DNA from: an uncultured Prolixibacteraceae bacterium
Lineage (GTDB): Bacteria; Bacteroidota; Bacteroidia; Bacteroidales; Prolixibacteraceae
Assembly: GCA_937915865.1 (NCBI GenBank)
Contig: CALGIG010000107.1
Location: 62,001-126,000, forward strand
Length of the DNA stretch: 64,000 nt
Reading direction: 5' to 3'
Under the pieces are notes generated by a model. It did no database searches and was not told the DNA's origin. It saw only the letters and a program-made list of their open reading frames with translations. Both the position numbers and the translations under genes were made by a program. Shown here in pieces: positions 62,317 through 64,000 of this stretch (position 1 is the first letter of the stretch; each line of letters begins with the position of its first letter).

Positions 62317-64000
62317 ATGAAAGGAATATTGTTTGTTCAGTTTTGTCTTCTGATTAATCTGTGCTCTTTTTCTGATGGCTTTAGCGGAACAAGTAAGAGC
62401 GAATTGGATTATTCACGGAGAATTTTATTAGACAACAATAACTGGAAGATTGCTGTTGATAGTCAGAATATTGGCATTCAGAAGAAATGGTTTAAATCTC
62501 CCCCTGTAAAAGATGAACAATCTACTCCGATCCCCTGGATTATTCAAGACATTTTCCATAACTATCATGGCGTTGCCTGGTATTGGTGTGAATTCGATAC
62601 GCCCCAAAAAACAATTAAAAATGGCCATTATGTTTTAAAGTTTCAGACTGTGGATTACAAGGGCGATATCTGGATAAACGGAGAATATATCGGTAATCAT
62701 GAAGGAAGCGAAACTTCGTTTGAGTTTGACGTTACGAAAAATCTTAAAAAGGAAGGATCGAATTTGCTTGTAGTCCGTGTTCTTAATCCAACTTATGAGC
62801 CAATTGATGGAATAGCATTAAAAGAGACTCCTTCGGGTGCCAGGAATTACCCGTTTGGAGGCAATGCTTCATACAATACAGGAGGCATAACCGGAGACGT
62901 GGAAATTTATGAAAAGTCAACTGTACAAATAAATAACATGTATATATTGCCTGATTGGAAAACCGGAAATGTAAAAGTCCAAATACCTGTTTTAAACCAA
63001 AATACGAAAGAAATAAAATCTTCATTGTTGATCAATATTTCAGAAATCAGATCCGAATTACCTGTTCTGGTAAAAAAATTTGATCAAAATATCAAACAAG
63101 GCAGGGATACTTTGAACTATGAAGTATCGGTTTCTGACTTCAAGCTTTGGAGTATCGAAAATCCGAACCTGTACCGGATGAGTGTTTCGGTCGAATATAG
63201 CAACTCAGCAGATGAATGTGTTACCCGTTTTGGATTTCGCGATTTCAGGTTTAAGGACGGTTATTTTCAATTGAATGGAAAAAGAATCTTTTTAAAAGGA
63301 TCAAATTTTAGTACACATTATCCGATAGGGGTCTATGTTCCACCCGATGAAGAGATGCTCAGAAGAGATGTAATCAACATGAAAGCTTTAGGTTTTAACT
63401 TCGTCAGAATTCCGTTTGGTTGTCCAAATCACAGAGTACTTGATATATATGATGAACTGGGAATAATGGTACTTCAGGAGCATTTCGGTTCATGGCAAAT
63501 GGGTGAATATGGTAAGTATGAAAGTGTGAAGCAGGACGATAGTGAAACAAAAATGGTCAATCGTTTTAAAAACTCGATTGTCAGTGTTGTTGAACGGGAT
63601 AGGAATCATCCCTGCATTGTGATGTGGGGCATGTTGAATGAAACTAGAAATGAAGCTATACTGAACCAGGCTGTCCGTCTTTTGCCTCATTTACGTTCTC
63701 TCGATCCGCTCCGGATTTTTGTATTAAACAGCGGACGGTTTGATAATATGACCGACATAGGAAGCATGAGTAATTCCGGGTCATCAAAATGGGATATATA
63801 TGACAAGGATTTAAAAGACTGGCATCCTTATGTTTGGATGCCTTATAAACCTGATGTTCTGGATGAGCTTTCAGGCAAAAAACAGACCGATAATCAAAAA
63901 GTTTTTCCGACAGAGACTGGTTTGTGTTTCCCGCTTGATTTGCCCTCTGATTTAGGTGAATACCAAAAAAGAGGAAAAGAAGATTCGGATGATGCTCAGT
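62317..64000 (+). CDS. GH2-family glycosidase (3' end missing)
   Basis: 561 codons are in the window and the frame runs off the edge without a stop. Signal peptide about 1-20. An N-terminal jelly-roll sugar-binding domain (about 75-200: WYWCEFDTP, KGDIWINGEYIGNHEG), an immunoglobulin-like domain (about 205-310) and the GH2 barrel from about 315 (KRIFLKGSNFSTHYP) are present. Acid/base E442 lies in IVMWGMLNETRN; the nucleophile is probably E533 in VFPTETG. GH2 covers beta-galactosidase, beta-mannosidase, beta-glucuronidase and others, and the sequence does not decide between them. It starts 48 bases after the preceding gene and belongs to the same locus. Confidence 0.92.
   Translation, partial: MKGILFVQFCLLINLCSFSDGFSGTSKSELDYSRRILLDNNNWKIAVDSQNIGIQKKWFKSPPVKDEQSTPIPWIIQDIFHNYHGVAWYWCEFDTPQKTIKNGHYVLKFQTVDYKGDIWINGEYIGNHEGSETSFEFDVTKNLKKEGSNLLVVRVLNPTYEPIDGIALKETPSGARNYPFGGNASYNTGGITGDVEIYEKSTVQINNMYILPDWKTGNVKVQIPVLNQNTKEIKSSLLINISEIRSELPVLVKKFDQNIKQGRDTLNYEVSVSDFKLWSIENPNLYRMSVSVEYSNSADECVTRFGFRDFRFKDGYFQLNGKRIFLKGSNFSTHYPIGVYVPPDEEMLRRDVINMKALGFNFVRIPFGCPNHRVLDIYDELGIMVLQEHFGSWQMGEYGKYESVKQDDSETKMVNRFKNSIVSVVERDRNHPCIVMWGMLNETRNEAILNQAVRLLPHLRSLDPLRIFVLNSGRFDNMTDIGSMSNSGSSKWDIYDKDLKDWHPYVWMPYKPDVLDELSGKKQTDNQKVFPTETGLCFPLDLPSDLGEYQKRGKEDSDDAQ

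Noticed and set aside
1..64000. CRISPR array, prophage, insertion sequence or integron
   Set aside because: I saw no regularly spaced repeats, transposase, integrase or phage structural motif in any of the genes or gaps.

Overview
The window is chromosomal DNA of a Bacteroidota species, most likely in the Bacteroidales/Marinilabiliales range. Markers for this are an RprX/RprY-type two-component pair, type III glutamine synthetase, a SusC/SusD pair with ECF sigma and FecR anti-sigma, the gene order purN-acpP-fabF-rnc, many DUF families typical of the phylum, and repeated promoter -7 boxes of the form TAnnTTTG. I see no phage, insertion sequence or CRISPR array. The taxonomic placement is inference from gene content.

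Layout. 1-7.4 kb: a truncated alpha/beta-hydrolase-like gene at the left edge, a membrane-bound LytTR regulator, an orphan MobB-like P-loop protein, aspartate ammonia-lyase, a tiny secreted Cys/Lys-rich protein, the DUF6452-DUF6048 envelope pair and lepA. 7.4-17.9 kb: rprX-rprY, the acpP-fabF-rnc operon, purN, a Tat-type sugar-phosphate-isomerase-like protein, fused malic enzyme and a CNNM/CorC-type membrane protein. 17.9-29.4 kb: envelope and export genes (M14 peptidase, DUF5686 protein, acetylxylan-esterase-like protein, MMPL/RND transporter), secreted GDPD, ApbE, a VTT/DedA protein and a DUF1284 protein. 29.5-43.5 kb: pyrF, prfA, purM, a PorE-like lipoprotein of the type IX secretion system, glutamine synthetase III, leuS, GH20 hexosaminidase, a TIGR04076 protein and an EamA transporter. 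43.6-48 kb: cyclophilin, then a probable L-fucose module (FucP-type permease, RhaM-family mutarotase, GH29 fucosidase). 48.4-52.1 kb: gdhA, tatD, ansA and tRNA-Ser(GGA).

52.3-64 kb is a polysaccharide utilization locus. It holds an ECF sigma factor, a FecR-type anti-sigma factor, a SusC receptor that carries the N-terminal STN signalling domain, a SusD lipoprotein, an 865-residue exported protein of a family I do not recognise, and a GH2 glycosidase cut by the right edge. The first three genes form a complete outer membrane to cytoplasm signalling relay. A substrate bound by SusC/SusD should release the sigma factor and raise expression of the uptake and degradation genes. The 865-residue protein is the best candidate for something undescribed.

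Other items worth attention are an intergenic palindromic repeat (AACCTGTTAGGTC core) directly after two genes, a CCCCGAAGGGG hairpin doublet, a group of palindromes upstream of the fucose genes, an intra-operon terminator-like hairpin before the fucosidase, and a hairpin that could hide an unusually good Shine-Dalgarno sequence in front of the anti-sigma gene.
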